This document shows, piece by piece, positions 35,012 to 45,363 of a DNA stretch of 53,068 nucleotides. The position numbers were made by a program, and so were the translations under genes. The notes beneath the pieces were generated by a model. It was not told the DNA's origin. It ran no database searches and saw only the letters and a program-made list of their open reading frames with translations. Within the stretch, counting starts at the first letter, position 1; every line of letters starts with the position of its first letter. The stretch comes from CAZUGA01 sp964619885 (lineage in GTDB: Bacteria; Pseudomonadota; Gammaproteobacteria; Methylococcales; UBA1147), in NCBI GenBank assembly GCA_964619885.1, contig CAZUGA010000033.1, positions 1 through 53,068 of the forward strand. Reading direction: 5' to 3'.

Positions 35012-35515
35012 ATGGCGGAACTCACACAAAAGGAGAACCTGCAACCATCATTATTGCATCGATTGACGGACGACGAACCCGATAAGAAACAGGAGTCGAG
35101 GGATAAACGTGTTTTAACCATGCGCAAATTGCGCCAATGTGTTTTAGAGGATCTTTCCTGGTTATTGAATACTACTAATTTGCAATCTGTCGTGGATTTG
35201 GATACTTATCCGGAAGTCAAAAGCTCCGCCTTGAATTATGGTCTGCCAAGCCTTGCGGGTAGTACTGCGGATAGCATGGACCACAACGTGCTACAGCGTA
35301 AATTGCGCCAGGCTATTTGGGACTATGAACCACGAATATTGCGCCACTCGGTCAACGTCAAAGTGATCAGGGCGGATACGGACATGAAACCCAACGCATT
35401 GGCTTTCGAGATCGAAGGTGACTTATGGGCTGAGCCGCTCCCACAACGGCTTTACCTAAAAACCGTAATCGATCTCGAATCCTGCAGTGTGGAAATTGAC
35501 GATATGGGTGGGTAG
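35012..35515 (+). CDS. tssE: TssE (gp25-like baseplate protein)
   Basis: A 167-residue protein. LRQCVLEDLSWLLNTTNLQS, then YPEVKSSALNYGLPSLAG, is the conserved TssE/gp25 core, and the EPR-type motif appears as DYEPRILRHSVNV. TssE is a baseplate wedge component that starts sheath polymerisation. It sits between tagJ and tssF, 4 bases before the tssF start. Confidence 0.96.
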   Translation: MAELTQKENLQPSLLHRLTDDEPDKKQESRDKRVLTMRKLRQCVLEDLSWLLNTTNLQSVVDLDTYPEVKSSALNYGLPSLAGSTADSMDHNVLQRKLRQAIWDYEPRILRHSVNVKVIRADTDMKPNALAFEIEGDLWAEPLPQRLYLKTVIDLESCSVEIDDMGG

Positions 35516-35519
35516 TTAG

Positions 35520-37397
35520 TTGGATCCTCGTTTTCTAAATTATTATAACCGCGAACTGCATCATGTCCGGGAAATGGGCGGTGAATTCGCCAAAGAGTTC
35601 CCCAAAATCGCGAGCCGATTGGGCCTGTCGGAACTCGAGTGTGCAGACCCCTATGTAGAGCGATTACTCGAGGGCTTTGCATTTTTGGCGGCACGGGTAC
35701 AACTCAAGGTAGATGATGAGTTTCCGCGGTTTACCCAGCATTTGTTGGAGATGGTGTATCCCCACTATTTGGCCCCGACCCCATCCATGGCGGTCGTGCA
35801 ATTGCAACCAGATCTCACAGAAGGTTCGCTGAAAGAGGGCTTCGAAGTGCCGCGTGATACCGCGTTACGAAGCCAGATCGGCCATGGGGAGCAAACCGCG
35901 GCAGAGTACCGTACGGCCCACGATACAACATTGTGGCCGGTTGAATTGATCGAGGCCGAATATTTAGCGGGTAAGGGTGCTGTATCTCAGTTGGGTGTAG
36001 TTTCCAACACTGAATTCAAGGCGGGTATCAGAATACGGTTGCGTTCATGCGCTGGGTTGAAATTCAACCAATTGGGTTTGGATCGGTTGGTGTTATACCT
36101 TAGAGGAACGGGAGAACTGGCGGTGCAATTGTATGAACAATTGATCGCGAATACCGTTGGTATCTCGGTCCTTCCTCTGGGTGATCCGCCCCTGTGGAGC
36201 CATTATCTGGATAAAAGATGTGTTAGACAATACGGATTTGACGACGAACAAGCATTGTTGCCGTATACCGACCGTTCATTCCAAGGCTACCGTTTGTTGA
36301 AGGAGTATTCGGCGTTTCCAGAGCGCTTTTTGTTTGTCGAGTTGAACGGATTGAATGCGGCGTTGAATCGTTGCGACGATAGCCAGATAGACATCGTCTT
36401 TTTATTGGATTGCGTTAACAAGAATCTTAGGGATTCTATTGATGCCAGCCGGTTTTTACTCTATTGCACACCAGTCATCAACCTTTTCCCCAAGCGTGCC
36501 GAAAGGATTCATCTGAACGACCGCGCAGCTGAGTTTCATATCGTGCCGGACCGGGCTCGACCGATGGATTATGAGATTTATTCGGTCACCGATGTTATGG
36601 GTTTCGGCACAGCGGCTGACGAGCAGCAAGAATTTCTGCCCTTCTATGGGGCAAAGGATTTTGTTGGAAAAAGCGCGTCCCATGCGTATTACGCGTTGCA
36701 CCGTGAACAGCGGGTTTTGTCGAGCAAACAAAAACGCTTGCGGCCCCGATCGAGTTATATTGGCAATGAAGTCTTTGTCTCGTTGGTCGATCGTAACGAA
36801 GCACCATACAACAGTACGTTAAAACAACTGGCATTGAAAACACTGTGTACCAATCGCGATTTGCCGTTACACATGCCGGTTGGCAGCGGAAAAATGGATT
36901 TTTCTATCCAATCCGGCGCACCTATCGATTCTATAAAATGTGTTGCGGGTCCGACCAAACCCCGTGGTTCGATTGCGATAGGGGATACGGCCTGGAAATT
37001 GATCAGTCATCTTTCGTTGAACTATCTGTCAATTATCGACAAAGATCGACAACAAGGCGCGGCGGCTTTACGGGAATTACTGAATTTGTACGGCGAGAAC
37101 AGTGACGATTCAATCCGAAAACAAATCGATGGTTTGTTGTCAGTGAGTTCATCGCGGGTTGTCAGACGTATGAATATTCCCGGGCCAATAAGTTTCGGGC
37201 GCGGTTTGTCGATCACAGTCGATTGCGACGAATCGGCGTTCGAAGGAAGCGGGGTATTCCTATTCGGTGCGGTTATGGAGCGTTTTTTTGCCCGCTACGC
37301 GTCGATCAATTCATTCACAGAAACGGTTATTTCTACGGTTGACCGGGGCGAGGTTATGCGATGGCCGATCAGGATCGGCAAACGCCACTTACTGTAG
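35520..37397 (+). CDS. tssF: TssF (baseplate)
   Basis: A 625-residue protein with a TTG start. The family opening is DPRFLNYYNRELHHVREMGG, followed by EFAKEFPKIASRLGL, then LLEGFAFLAARVQLKVDDEF. TssF with TssG and TssE makes the baseplate wedge that TssK ties to the membrane complex. The TTG is fixed by the start of the conserved region and the 4-base gap from tssE. Its end overlaps tssG by 37 bases, which implies translational coupling and a fixed ratio. Confidence 0.97.
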   Translation: MDPRFLNYYNRELHHVREMGGEFAKEFPKIASRLGLSELECADPYVERLLEGFAFLAARVQLKVDDEFPRFTQHLLEMVYPHYLAPTPSMAVVQLQPDLTEGSLKEGFEVPRDTALRSQIGHGEQTAAEYRTAHDTTLWPVELIEAEYLAGKGAVSQLGVVSNTEFKAGIRIRLRSCAGLKFNQLGLDRLVLYLRGTGELAVQLYEQLIANTVGISVLPLGDPPLWSHYLDKRCVRQYGFDDEQALLPYTDRSFQGYRLLKEYSAFPERFLFVELNGLNAALNRCDDSQIDIVFLLDCVNKNLRDSIDASRFLLYCTPVINLFPKRAERIHLNDRAAEFHIVPDRARPMDYEIYSVTDVMGFGTAADEQQEFLPFYGAKDFVGKSASHAYYALHREQRVLSSKQKRLRPRSSYIGNEVFVSLVDRNEAPYNSTLKQLALKTLCTNRDLPLHMPVGSGKMDFSIQSGAPIDSIKCVAGPTKPRGSIAIGDTAWKLISHLSLNYLSIIDKDRQQGAAALRELLNLYGENSDDSIRKQIDGLLSVSSSRVVRRMNIPGPISFGRGLSITVDCDESAFEGSGVFLFGAVMERFFARYASINSFTETVISTVDRGEVMRWPIRIGKRHLL

Positions 37398-38398
37398 AAA
37401 AAGAACTGCGCGACAATTTTTACGCGGTTTCATTTTTTAACGCATTACGGCGTATTGAATGCGAGCATGCTGACCGGCCGCGCTTGGGAACCTCGCAGTT
37501 GATTAGCGAGGATCCAGTTCGTTTGGGACAAGAACCCTCGATGGCTTTCGAAACATCGACACTGGCTTCATACCAACCTGCTGCCGGCAAAAGAGCGCCT
37601 CGCATTGCTTCCCGTTTTCTAGGTTTGTTCGGACCCAATGGTCCACTGCCGCTTCATTTGACCGAATACGCGCGGGATAGAATACGCCACCATAAGGATC
37701 CGACATTTGCGCGTTTTGCCGATATTTTTCACCATCGGATGCTGTGTCTTTTTTATCGTGCGTGGGCCGACACACAACCGACCGCTAGTAGTGATCGACC
37801 CAAAGCGGATCGTTTTGCCGCGTACGTCGGTTCAACATTCGGTTTCGGCATGGAATCCATGTATGGGCTAGATAGCGTGACCGATACGCACAAACTCTAT
37901 TTTGCCGGTCTGTTGTCAGGTCACACACGTCATCCAGATGGGTTGGAAACTATAGTACGGCACTATTTTGGCATTCAAGCCGAAATTCGAGAGTATATTG
38001 GCGAATGGATGAGTTTACCTAAAGATAGTTTGTGGCATTTGGGGCAAAGTGAGGCGACTGGACTCTTGGGTGATTGTGTAATCTTGGGAGAGCGGGTTTG
38101 GAGTGGCCAATACAAATTCCGGATTGTTATCGGGCCACTAACACTAGTGAATTACCAAGCTTTTCTGCCGGGTGGTGTCTACTTGGAAAATCTAGTGTCA
38201 TTGGTCCGAAATTATGCCGGGGATGAACTGGTTTGGGATCTAAACCTCGTTTTGCAAAAGCAAGAAGTTCCTCCGTTGTGTTTGGACGGTAATGCAATGC
38301 TTGGGTGGACTTGTTGGTTGGGAGACAGGGTTAGCGATGAAGACGCCGATGAATTAAAGCTGAATCCTTTCCCGATTACTATCGAAATTGGAGCGTAA
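37361..38398 (+). CDS. tssG: TssG (baseplate)
   Basis: A 345-residue protein. FYAVSFFNALRRIECEHADRP near the N-terminus, RFLGLFGPNGPLPLHLTEYA and the C-terminal LGWTCWLGDR identify TssG. Two TssG-like halves organise the baseplate wedge with TssF. The ATG at 37361 overlaps the 3' part of tssF. ClpV starts 2 bases after the stop. Confidence 0.96.
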   Translation: MADQDRQTPLTVEKELRDNFYAVSFFNALRRIECEHADRPRLGTSQLISEDPVRLGQEPSMAFETSTLASYQPAAGKRAPRIASRFLGLFGPNGPLPLHLTEYARDRIRHHKDPTFARFADIFHHRMLCLFYRAWADTQPTASSDRPKADRFAAYVGSTFGFGMESMYGLDSVTDTHKLYFAGLLSGHTRHPDGLETIVRHYFGIQAEIREYIGEWMSLPKDSLWHLGQSEATGLLGDCVILGERVWSGQYKFRIVIGPLTLVNYQAFLPGGVYLENLVSLVRNYAGDELVWDLNLVLQKQEVPPLCLDGNAMLGWTCWLGDRVSDEDADELKLNPFPITIEIGA

Positions 38399-38400
38399 CG

Positions 38401-41130
38401 ATGACCGAAATCAGTCGAGCTGCCTTATTTGGCAAGCTTAATAGTGTAGGTTACAAAGCGATAGAAAGCGCAACGGTATTTTGTAAAATGCGCGGCAATC
38501 CCTATGTGGAATTAGTCCACTGGCTGCATCAAATTCTGCAACTGCAAAATTCAGATCTGCAATGTATTATCCGCCAGTTCAATATGGATGTATCCCGCCT
38601 CGCCAGTGATTTTACCCAGGCTTTAGACCGACTGCCCAGAGGATCGACCTCCATATCTGATTTATCGTCGCATGTGGAAGAAGCTGTCGAGCGCGGTTGG
38701 GTTTACGGTACATTGATGTTCGGCGAATCACAGCTTAGAACCGGTTATCTTATGGTCGGTATCGTGAAAACCCGCGGCTTGAACCGTGAATTGGTCGCGA
38801 TTTCGAAGGAATTTGAAAAGATATCACTGGATACTTTGACCGACCGATTCGAAGAAGTATTTGAAGGATCGGCAGAAGCGACCTTGTATGCTACGGATGG
38901 ATTCCAGGTTGGTGGCGGAGCGGCTCCGGGGGAAGCTAGTGGCGCTATAGCCCCAGCGCAGATGGGTAAGCAGGAGGCCTTAAAACAGTTCTCTATCGAT
39001 TTAACCGAACAGGCACGTAAAGACGAGTTGGATCCAATTACCGGCCGCGATGATGAGATCCGCCAGATCGTCGACATACTAATGCGCAGACGCCAAAATA
39101 ACCCGATACTGACCGGCGAAGCGGGCGTGGGAAAAACTGCCGTTGTTGAGGGATTTGCGCAACGCATCGTACGTGGTGATGTGCCACCATCGCTACAGGA
39201 TGTGAGTCTGAGAACCTTGGACGTTGGGCTGTTGCAAGCCGGCGCCAGTATGAAGGGCGAATTCGAAAATCGGTTGCGCCAGGTCATCGATGAAGTTCAG
39301 GCATCCGAAAAACCGATCATTTTGTTTATCGATGAAGCGCATACCCTAATCGGCGCCGGCGGTGCTGCGGGCGCCGGGGATGCGGCGAATCTGCTGAAAC
39401 CGGCATTAGCCCGGGGCGAATTACGAACCGTGGCCGCGACTACCTGGGCGGAATACAAAAAACACATAGAGAAGGATCCGGCATTGACCCGGCGTTTTCA
39501 AGTGGTGCAGGTCGATGAACCCAGTGAAGAGAAAGCGATATTGATGATGCGCGGATTGGCATCTGTGATGGAACAACACCATACCGTCCAGTTATTGGAT
39601 GAAGCGTTGGAAGCATCAGTCAGATTATCCCATCGATATATACCCGCACGGCAGTTGCCGGATAAATCGGTCAGTTTATTGGATACCGCTTGTGCTCGCG
39701 TCGCGATCAGTCAGCACGCGGTGCCCGCCGAAGTGGATGATAGCCGCAAACGGATTGATGCGCTAAATACCGAATTGGCCATCATCGATCGCGAAGCAAG
39801 CATGGGCGTTGCCACCGTTGACAGAAAATCCCGTGTGATGTCTCAGTTAGAGAAAGAAGGTGAGCGCTTAACCGCGCTGGAGGATCGTTGGGATTCAGAA
39901 AAACAGTTGGTCGATCAAATTCTTGAACTTCGTGGCAATTTGCGCGGAAAGACAGGAAAGGTGGAAGGTACCGACAGCGAATTGGAATCAGCCGTCGATG
40001 AACAAACTGAAGTGGCTGAAAATACGTTATCAGCCGACGAAAGAAATCAGTTGTTGGAGCAACTTAAGCAATTGCAAGATCAACTTTCAACTCAACAAGG
40101 TGAATCGCCATTGATTCTCCCGAGTGTAGACGAACAGGCCGTCGCCAGCGTCGTTGCGGATTGGACGGGCATTCCGGTCGGACGAATGATTAAGAATGAA
40201 ATCGAAACGGTTATCAATCTTGCCAGCAGTCTTAGCCAAAGGATCATCGGACAAAACCATGCGTTGGAAATGATCGCAAAGCGCATTCAAACCTCAAGAG
40301 CCAGTTTGGATAACCCAAATAAACCTATCGGTGTGTTTATGCTGGCCGGCCCGTCTGGTGTGGGGAAAACCGAAACCGCACTGGCGCTTGCCGAGTCGCT
40401 CTATGGGGGTGAACACAATGTTGTGACGATCAATATGAGCGAATTCCAGGAAGCGCATACCGTTTCCACATTGAAGGGCGCCCCGCCGGGTTACGTTGGT
40501 TATGGAGAAGGTGGGATTTTGACCGAGGCGGTGCGGCGTAAACCCTATAGCGTCGTTTTGTTGGATGAGGTTGAGAAATCCCATCCAGACGTACATGAAA
40601 TTTTCTTTCAAGTATTCGATAAGGGGCAAATGGAAGATGGTGAAGGTCGGTTGATCGACTTTAAGAATACGTTGATTCTGCTGACAACGAACGCAGGTAC
40701 CGACTTGATCATGAACATGTGTAAGGATCCGGAGTTGATGCCTTCGGCGGATGGATTGGCCAAGGCTCTGCGAACGCCGCTGTTAGAAATATTTCCACCC
40801 GCTTTGTTGGGCCGTTTGGTCACCATTCCATATTTTCCACTCAGCGACGAGATGATCTCTGCGATTGCCAAACTGCAGTTGGGTCGGATCGAAAAAAGAA
40901 TTCTGGAGAATCACAAAGTACCGTTTACCTATGATGACGAGGTCATTGGTCTTATTGCTAGCCGCTGTACAGAACTGGATAGTGGAGGGCGAATGATCGA
41001 TACAATTTTGACCAATACGGTATTGCCGCGGATCAGCCATGAAATGCTAAACCGAATGATCGAAGCCGAGAGTGTCGCAAAAATTCATATTAGTGTGGAA
41101 GATGAAGAATTCGCCTATCGGTTCGATTGA
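38401..41130 (+). CDS. clpV: ClpV/TssH, AAA+ sheath disassembly ATPase
   Basis: A 909-residue protein with an N-terminal Clp N-domain (about 1-160) and two AAA+ modules. The first has Walker A GEAGVGKT (239-246) and Walker B ILFIDEAHTLIG; the second has GPSGVGKTE (about 649) and VVLLDEVEKSH. A coiled-coil middle domain (about 440-560) with an unusually Glu/Gln-rich stretch lies between them. ClpV pulls apart contracted TssBC sheath for reuse. It is followed directly by the TPR-methyltransferase gene. Confidence 0.97.
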   Translation: MTEISRAALFGKLNSVGYKAIESATVFCKMRGNPYVELVHWLHQILQLQNSDLQCIIRQFNMDVSRLASDFTQALDRLPRGSTSISDLSSHVEEAVERGWVYGTLMFGESQLRTGYLMVGIVKTRGLNRELVAISKEFEKISLDTLTDRFEEVFEGSAEATLYATDGFQVGGGAAPGEASGAIAPAQMGKQEALKQFSIDLTEQARKDELDPITGRDDEIRQIVDILMRRRQNNPILTGEAGVGKTAVVEGFAQRIVRGDVPPSLQDVSLRTLDVGLLQAGASMKGEFENRLRQVIDEVQASEKPIILFIDEAHTLIGAGGAAGAGDAANLLKPALARGELRTVAATTWAEYKKHIEKDPALTRRFQVVQVDEPSEEKAILMMRGLASVMEQHHTVQLLDEALEASVRLSHRYIPARQLPDKSVSLLDTACARVAISQHAVPAEVDDSRKRIDALNTELAIIDREASMGVATVDRKSRVMSQLEKEGERLTALEDRWDSEKQLVDQILELRGNLRGKTGKVEGTDSELESAVDEQTEVAENTLSADERNQLLEQLKQLQDQLSTQQGESPLILPSVDEQAVASVVADWTGIPVGRMIKNEIETVINLASSLSQRIIGQNHALEMIAKRIQTSRASLDNPNKPIGVFMLAGPSGVGKTETALALAESLYGGEHNVVTINMSEFQEAHTVSTLKGAPPGYVGYGEGGILTEAVRRKPYSVVLLDEVEKSHPDVHEIFFQVFDKGQMEDGEGRLIDFKNTLILLTTNAGTDLIMNMCKDPELMPSADGLAKALRTPLLEIFPPALLGRLVTIPYFPLSDEMISAIAKLQLGRIEKRILENHKVPFTYDDEVIGLIASRCTELDSGGRMIDTILTNTVLPRISHEMLNRMIEAESVAKIHISVEDEEFAYRFD

Positions 41131-41165
41131 TTGAATTTGCGCAGACGAATCTGATGTGCCCGACA

Positions 41166-42506
41166 ATGAATAGAAAGCAACGCCGGATGGCCAAAAAGCA
41201 AAGCAAGAGTCAGCACCTATCGATAGATCAAGCGATACCGCTGGCAATTCGACTGCACCAAGATGGTGAAGTCAAAGATGCGGAGATACTTTATCGCTCG
41301 GTTCTGGAAGCTATACCGGACCATCCCGATGCGTTGCATTTTCTGGGCATATTAATGCATCAAACCGGCCATAGCGAGGCCGGAATAAAGCTGGTGACCA
41401 AGGCATTAGCGGTAAATCCGGAATATACCGACGCACATAATAATCTAGGCAATATATATAAACAGTTGGGGCACTTGGACAATGCAATCCAAGCCTATAG
41501 AAAAGTTCTGGCGTTGGATTGCAAACATGCAGACGCGCTAAATAATTTGGGTATCGTGTTAAAAGACCAAGGTCAGTACCAAGAATCTATTGCGCTGTTT
41601 AACCAGGTGATAGAGTTGGATCCCGATAATTCTGATGTCTATCAAAATCTGGGGAATGTTTACCGGCAACAACAATTGTTGCCGGCGGCAATATCGATGT
41701 ATCGCAAAGCAATCGCATTGAGGCCTTATAACGCCGAAGCCTACAAATACCTTAGTCATACGTTATATTTGATGCATAAAGACGATGAGGCCGTGCAGCT
41801 GGTCAATCAATGGTTGAAATTTGACCCCGAGAATCCAGTGGCACTACACACCTTGGCGTCTTATACCGGTCAAAAAATACCCGATCGAGCATCTGATGAA
41901 TATGTCAAACAAACCTTCGATAGTTTCGCAGGAAGCTTTGATTTTGTACTTAAACGATTGGATTATAAAGCGCCGTTTTTGGTTGTTGATGCGGTCAAAA
42001 AGTATCTTGGTGAAAATGGGCGTGCCAAACTAGCGCTCGATGCGGGTTGTGGGACAGGCTTATGCGGTCCGCTACTAAAACCGTTTAGCGATCAATTGAT
42101 CGGCATCGATCTATCACCGGCAATGCTGGACAAGGCGCGCGGGCGCAAAATTTACGACGAACTCATACAAGCCGAGTTAACCCAATATTTAATTGATCAT
42201 AGCGAAACTTACGACTTGTTGATTTCGGCGGATACTTTGGTCTATTTTGGCGACCTTAAACCGGTTATCGAAGCTTCGTTTCTGGCATTGAAAGCGGAGG
42301 GTTTGATTGCATTTACGGTTGAGAAAAATGCCGAGGAGAATGCCATTCAGCTTAATCCGCACGGACGTTATTGCCACCAGGAAGGTTATGTTTCGAATCT
42401 ATTGGTCGAAGCCGGATACGTCCAGATATCAATTCAAACCGCGATATTGCGCAGCGAAGCGGGAAAAAATGTAGACGGCATGGTTGTGTCGGCTAGAAAA
42501 CAGTAA
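41166..42506 (+). CDS. TPR-repeat SAM-dependent methyltransferase
   Basis: A 446-residue protein. The start MNRKQRRMAKK is the form usual for this TPR family; the TTG at 41127 and the ATG at 41154 are possible alternatives. The N-terminal half holds about six tetratricopeptide repeats (for example YTDAHNNLGNIYKQLGHLDN). The C-terminal half is a class I methyltransferase with DAGCGTG (292-298) as motif I and GIDLSPAML as the acidic ribose-binding strand. The substrate is unknown. It lies after clpV in the same orientation and before vgrG, so it probably shares the T6SS transcript. It could methylate a T6SS component through TPR binding; this is inference. Confidence 0.82.
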   Translation: MNRKQRRMAKKQSKSQHLSIDQAIPLAIRLHQDGEVKDAEILYRSVLEAIPDHPDALHFLGILMHQTGHSEAGIKLVTKALAVNPEYTDAHNNLGNIYKQLGHLDNAIQAYRKVLALDCKHADALNNLGIVLKDQGQYQESIALFNQVIELDPDNSDVYQNLGNVYRQQQLLPAAISMYRKAIALRPYNAEAYKYLSHTLYLMHKDDEAVQLVNQWLKFDPENPVALHTLASYTGQKIPDRASDEYVKQTFDSFAGSFDFVLKRLDYKAPFLVVDAVKKYLGENGRAKLALDAGCGTGLCGPLLKPFSDQLIGIDLSPAMLDKARGRKIYDELIQAELTQYLIDHSETYDLLISADTLVYFGDLKPVIEASFLALKAEGLIAFTVEKNAEENAIQLNPHGRYCHQEGYVSNLLVEAGYVQISIQTAILRSEAGKNVDGMVVSARKQ

Positions 42507-42594
42507 AGAAACCAATGTAATTATTTACGTTTTCATTAAAAACATTCTTTGGTAGCATGAAATTCAAGTTTATACCCTACTGGAAGATGGATTG

Positions 42595-44799
42595 ATGGTA
42601 GCAATTCAAACCAACCGCTTGATCAAGGTAACTACGCCGCTTGGAGCAGACGTTCTTTTGTTCCATCGAATGAACGGAACCGAGCAGATTAGTCGCTTGT
42701 TCGAATACGAGGTCGAATTTCTCAGTACGCGGGGTAGCGTCGCACTGGACGATATTCTTGGACAGAACATCTGCGTTGAAGTATTGCTAGCCAACGAAAG
42801 CAAACGGTATTTCAACGGATATGTCAGCCGTTTCAGCCAACATGGAACATTGGATGAATATTACTGCTATAGAGCCGTTGTGCGGCCTTGGCTGTGGTTT
42901 TTGACCCGCACCTCCAACTGCCGTATCTTCCAAAATATGTCGGTTCCTAAGATCTGCAAGCAAGTCTTTAACGACAAAGGATTTACCGACGTCGATGACA
43001 AGCTGACCGAATCTTATCCAGACCTGATTTTCTGTGTGCAATACCGCGAAACCGACTTCAATTTTGTCAGCCGGTTATTGGAGCAGTATGGGATCGCGTA
43101 CTATTTTAAACACGAAGAAAACAAGCACACGCTGGTATTGGCCGACTCGATCAGCGCCTATGAACACGTCAGCGATTACGAAGAGATTCCATATTATCCG
43201 TTGGAGGATAATACCGAACGGCGTGAGCGCGATCATATCTATGAATGGACTTTATCGCAAACCGTTCAGTCCGGTGCTTATGTTCTTAATGATTATGATT
43301 TCGAAAAACCCAAAGCGAGTCTGATCAGCAAGTCTAACAATCCCAAAAGCTATTCCAATGCCAATTATGAACACTACGACTATCCCGGCGAATACACTGA
43401 ATTGGCAGACGGTGATAAGTGGGTTTACAATCGGATGGAAGAGCTGCACACGCATTCGTTGTGTAGTGAAGGTGGTGGCAATGCACGAGGGCTGAGTACA
43501 GGAACATTGTTTAAACTCAGTAACTATCCCCGTCCAGATCAAAACAAAGAATACTTGGTTGCGTCGACTAGCTTTCAATTGCAATCGGATGCTTTTTTCA
43601 GTTCTGGTGGTAGCGACAATGGCGATGACTGTCGGTGCTCATTCCAGGTTATTGAAAGTCAACAGCCATTTAAACCGCAAAGATTGACACCGAAGCCTAT
43701 CGTTCAGGGACCGCAGACGGCAGTAGTCGTGGGTCCGGCTGGTGAAGAGATTTATACCGATAAGTATGGACGTGTGAAGTTACAATTTCATTGGGACCGC
43801 GAAGGAAAAGCCGATGAAAACAGTTCGTGCTGGGTTAGGGTGTCCCATCCCACCGCAGGTAAAGCCTGGGGAGGTGTTCAAATCCCCCGAATCGGACAAG
43901 AGGTCATCGTGAATTTTCTTGAAGGGGATCCTGACAGGCCCTTGATTACCGGTAGGGTATACAACGCCGATCAAATGCCGCCCTTCGAATTACCAAGTAG
44001 CGGGATGGTTGCGGGTATGAAATCGAACAGCACTCCTGGAGGCGGCGGGTACAACGAATATTCCATGGACGATACCAAAGGCAACGAATTGATTAAGGTG
44101 CATGGCCAGTTCGATATGGATTCCACCATTGAAAACGATTTGCGAGAGCATGTGCTGCATGATCGCAGTCGCGACGTCACGAACAATGAGACTGTTTCAG
44201 TCGGCGTAGATCAAACCTATACCATAGGAAATAACCAGACCGGTTCAGTGGGTGTCAATAAAACAGTCAGTGTCGGGACAAACCATACCGAAACGATTGG
44301 ATCAAATCAGTCGGTGACGATCGGGAGCAATAAAACGGAAACCGTTGCAATTAACAAAGCCGAAACCATCGGAGTGGCTAAAGAGCTGACCATTGGTGGT
44401 GCCTATGCCGTGACTGTTGGTGCCGCGATGAATGAAGCGATCGGCGCGGCCAAAGCGGAAGAAATCGGCGCGGCTAAATCGGTCAACGTGGGGTTGAACA
44501 GCAGCGAGAATGTGGGTAAAAATAAGTCGGTGGACGCTGGCGATAGCATTTCCGAGAGTGCCGGGAAGGACGTGTCTGTCTCATCGGGGAAAAAAATGAG
44601 CTTTTCCGCGGGCGACGACTATTCGGTGAATGGAAAAAAGAAAGGCGTGATCACTATGGCGGATGAATTGACGATTAAAGTTGGGAAGGCAACGATTAAT
44701 ATGAAGAAGAATGGGGATATTACGATTAACGGGAAAAAGATTACGATGAAAGGAACGGGGGATGTGATAATTAAAGGATCAAAAATACTGGAAAACTGA
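42595..44799 (+). CDS. vgrG: VgrG (TssI) spike protein
   Basis: A protein of about 734 residues. The gp27/gp5-like N-terminal region (about 10-430) includes VSRLLEQYGIAYYFKHEEN and EIYTDKYGRVKLQFHWDREG. The C-terminal beta-helix is built from repeating V-x-I-G-x-N-type hexapeptides (about 520-660), then a Lys-rich DUF2345-like tip. No extra effector domain is seen. The trimer forms the puncturing spike at the Hcp tube end, and cargo loads at the tip. The ATG at 42595 is preferred, with GGAAG (42582-42586) 8 bases upstream. It starts the effector module. Confidence 0.96.
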   Translation: MVAIQTNRLIKVTTPLGADVLLFHRMNGTEQISRLFEYEVEFLSTRGSVALDDILGQNICVEVLLANESKRYFNGYVSRFSQHGTLDEYYCYRAVVRPWLWFLTRTSNCRIFQNMSVPKICKQVFNDKGFTDVDDKLTESYPDLIFCVQYRETDFNFVSRLLEQYGIAYYFKHEENKHTLVLADSISAYEHVSDYEEIPYYPLEDNTERRERDHIYEWTLSQTVQSGAYVLNDYDFEKPKASLISKSNNPKSYSNANYEHYDYPGEYTELADGDKWVYNRMEELHTHSLCSEGGGNARGLSTGTLFKLSNYPRPDQNKEYLVASTSFQLQSDAFFSSGGSDNGDDCRCSFQVIESQQPFKPQRLTPKPIVQGPQTAVVVGPAGEEIYTDKYGRVKLQFHWDREGKADENSSCWVRVSHPTAGKAWGGVQIPRIGQEVIVNFLEGDPDRPLITGRVYNADQMPPFELPSSGMVAGMKSNSTPGGGGYNEYSMDDTKGNELIKVHGQFDMDSTIENDLREHVLHDRSRDVTNNETVSVGVDQTYTIGNNQTGSVGVNKTVSVGTNHTETIGSNQSVTIGSNKTETVAINKAETIGVAKELTIGGAYAVTVGAAMNEAIGAAKAEEIGAAKSVNVGLNSSENVGKNKSVDAGDSISESAGKDVSVSSGKKMSFSAGDDYSVNGKKKGVITMADELTIKVGKATINMKKNGDITINGKKITMKGTGDVIIKGSKILEN

Positions 44800-44802
44800 A
44801 TA

Positions 44803-45363
44803 ATGAATCGAAGGTCATCCAAGGTGCAAAGTGTCTCCACAGCGGCAGTTACAACTAAAAATCACGACACACCCGCTGGGGAAGTAACAATTGGTAGCGT
44901 GGTTGATGTTGATTCATTGGGAATCCCTTGGGTTGATTTTCCGGGGAACCCAAATACGAGATCGCTTAAGGCGTTGACGACGATATCTATCGGTAAGGAT
45001 AGTATTGGGAGGCAAGTAGCCTTGCTTTTTTCTGGAGGTAATCCCGAAAATCCCGTAGTTATTGGTTTGATTAAGAACATTCTTGACCAAGAACCAGAAA
45101 AAGAATTGCTGGAGGCTGATGCTGCCGATAAAGCGGTGCATAACGAAGGGTTTGAACTAGATCTTTCGGATGTTCAGGCAAAACACCTGGTTATAGATGG
45201 TGAACGCATGGCGTTTACCGCAGATAAAGAGATTATTTTGAAGTGTGGGAAGGCGAGTATTACGTTGACGAGAGCTGGAAAAATTCTTATTCGCGGGACT
45301 TATTTATCCAATCGTTCGTCGGGAGTTAATCGGATAAAGGGCGGGTCGGTGCAGATTAATTGA
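44803..45363 (+). CDS. DUF6484 VgrG-accessory protein
   Basis: A 186-residue protein that starts 3 bases after vgrG. The N-terminal part (GEVTIGSVVDVDSLGIPWVDFPG, then GRQVALLFSGGNPENPVVIG) is of the DUF6484 type found beside VgrG. The C-terminal part (KEIILKCGKASITLTRAGKILIRG) resembles the beta-prism tip of VgrG itself. It is probably an accessory spike or adaptor piece for the DUF2169/PAAR/Rhs cargo downstream. The function is not established. Confidence 0.78.
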   Translation: MNRRSSKVQSVSTAAVTTKNHDTPAGEVTIGSVVDVDSLGIPWVDFPGNPNTRSLKALTTISIGKDSIGRQVALLFSGGNPENPVVIGLIKNILDQEPEKELLEADAADKAVHNEGFELDLSDVQAKHLVIDGERMAFTADKEIILKCGKASITLTRAGKILIRGTYLSNRSSGVNRIKGGSVQIN

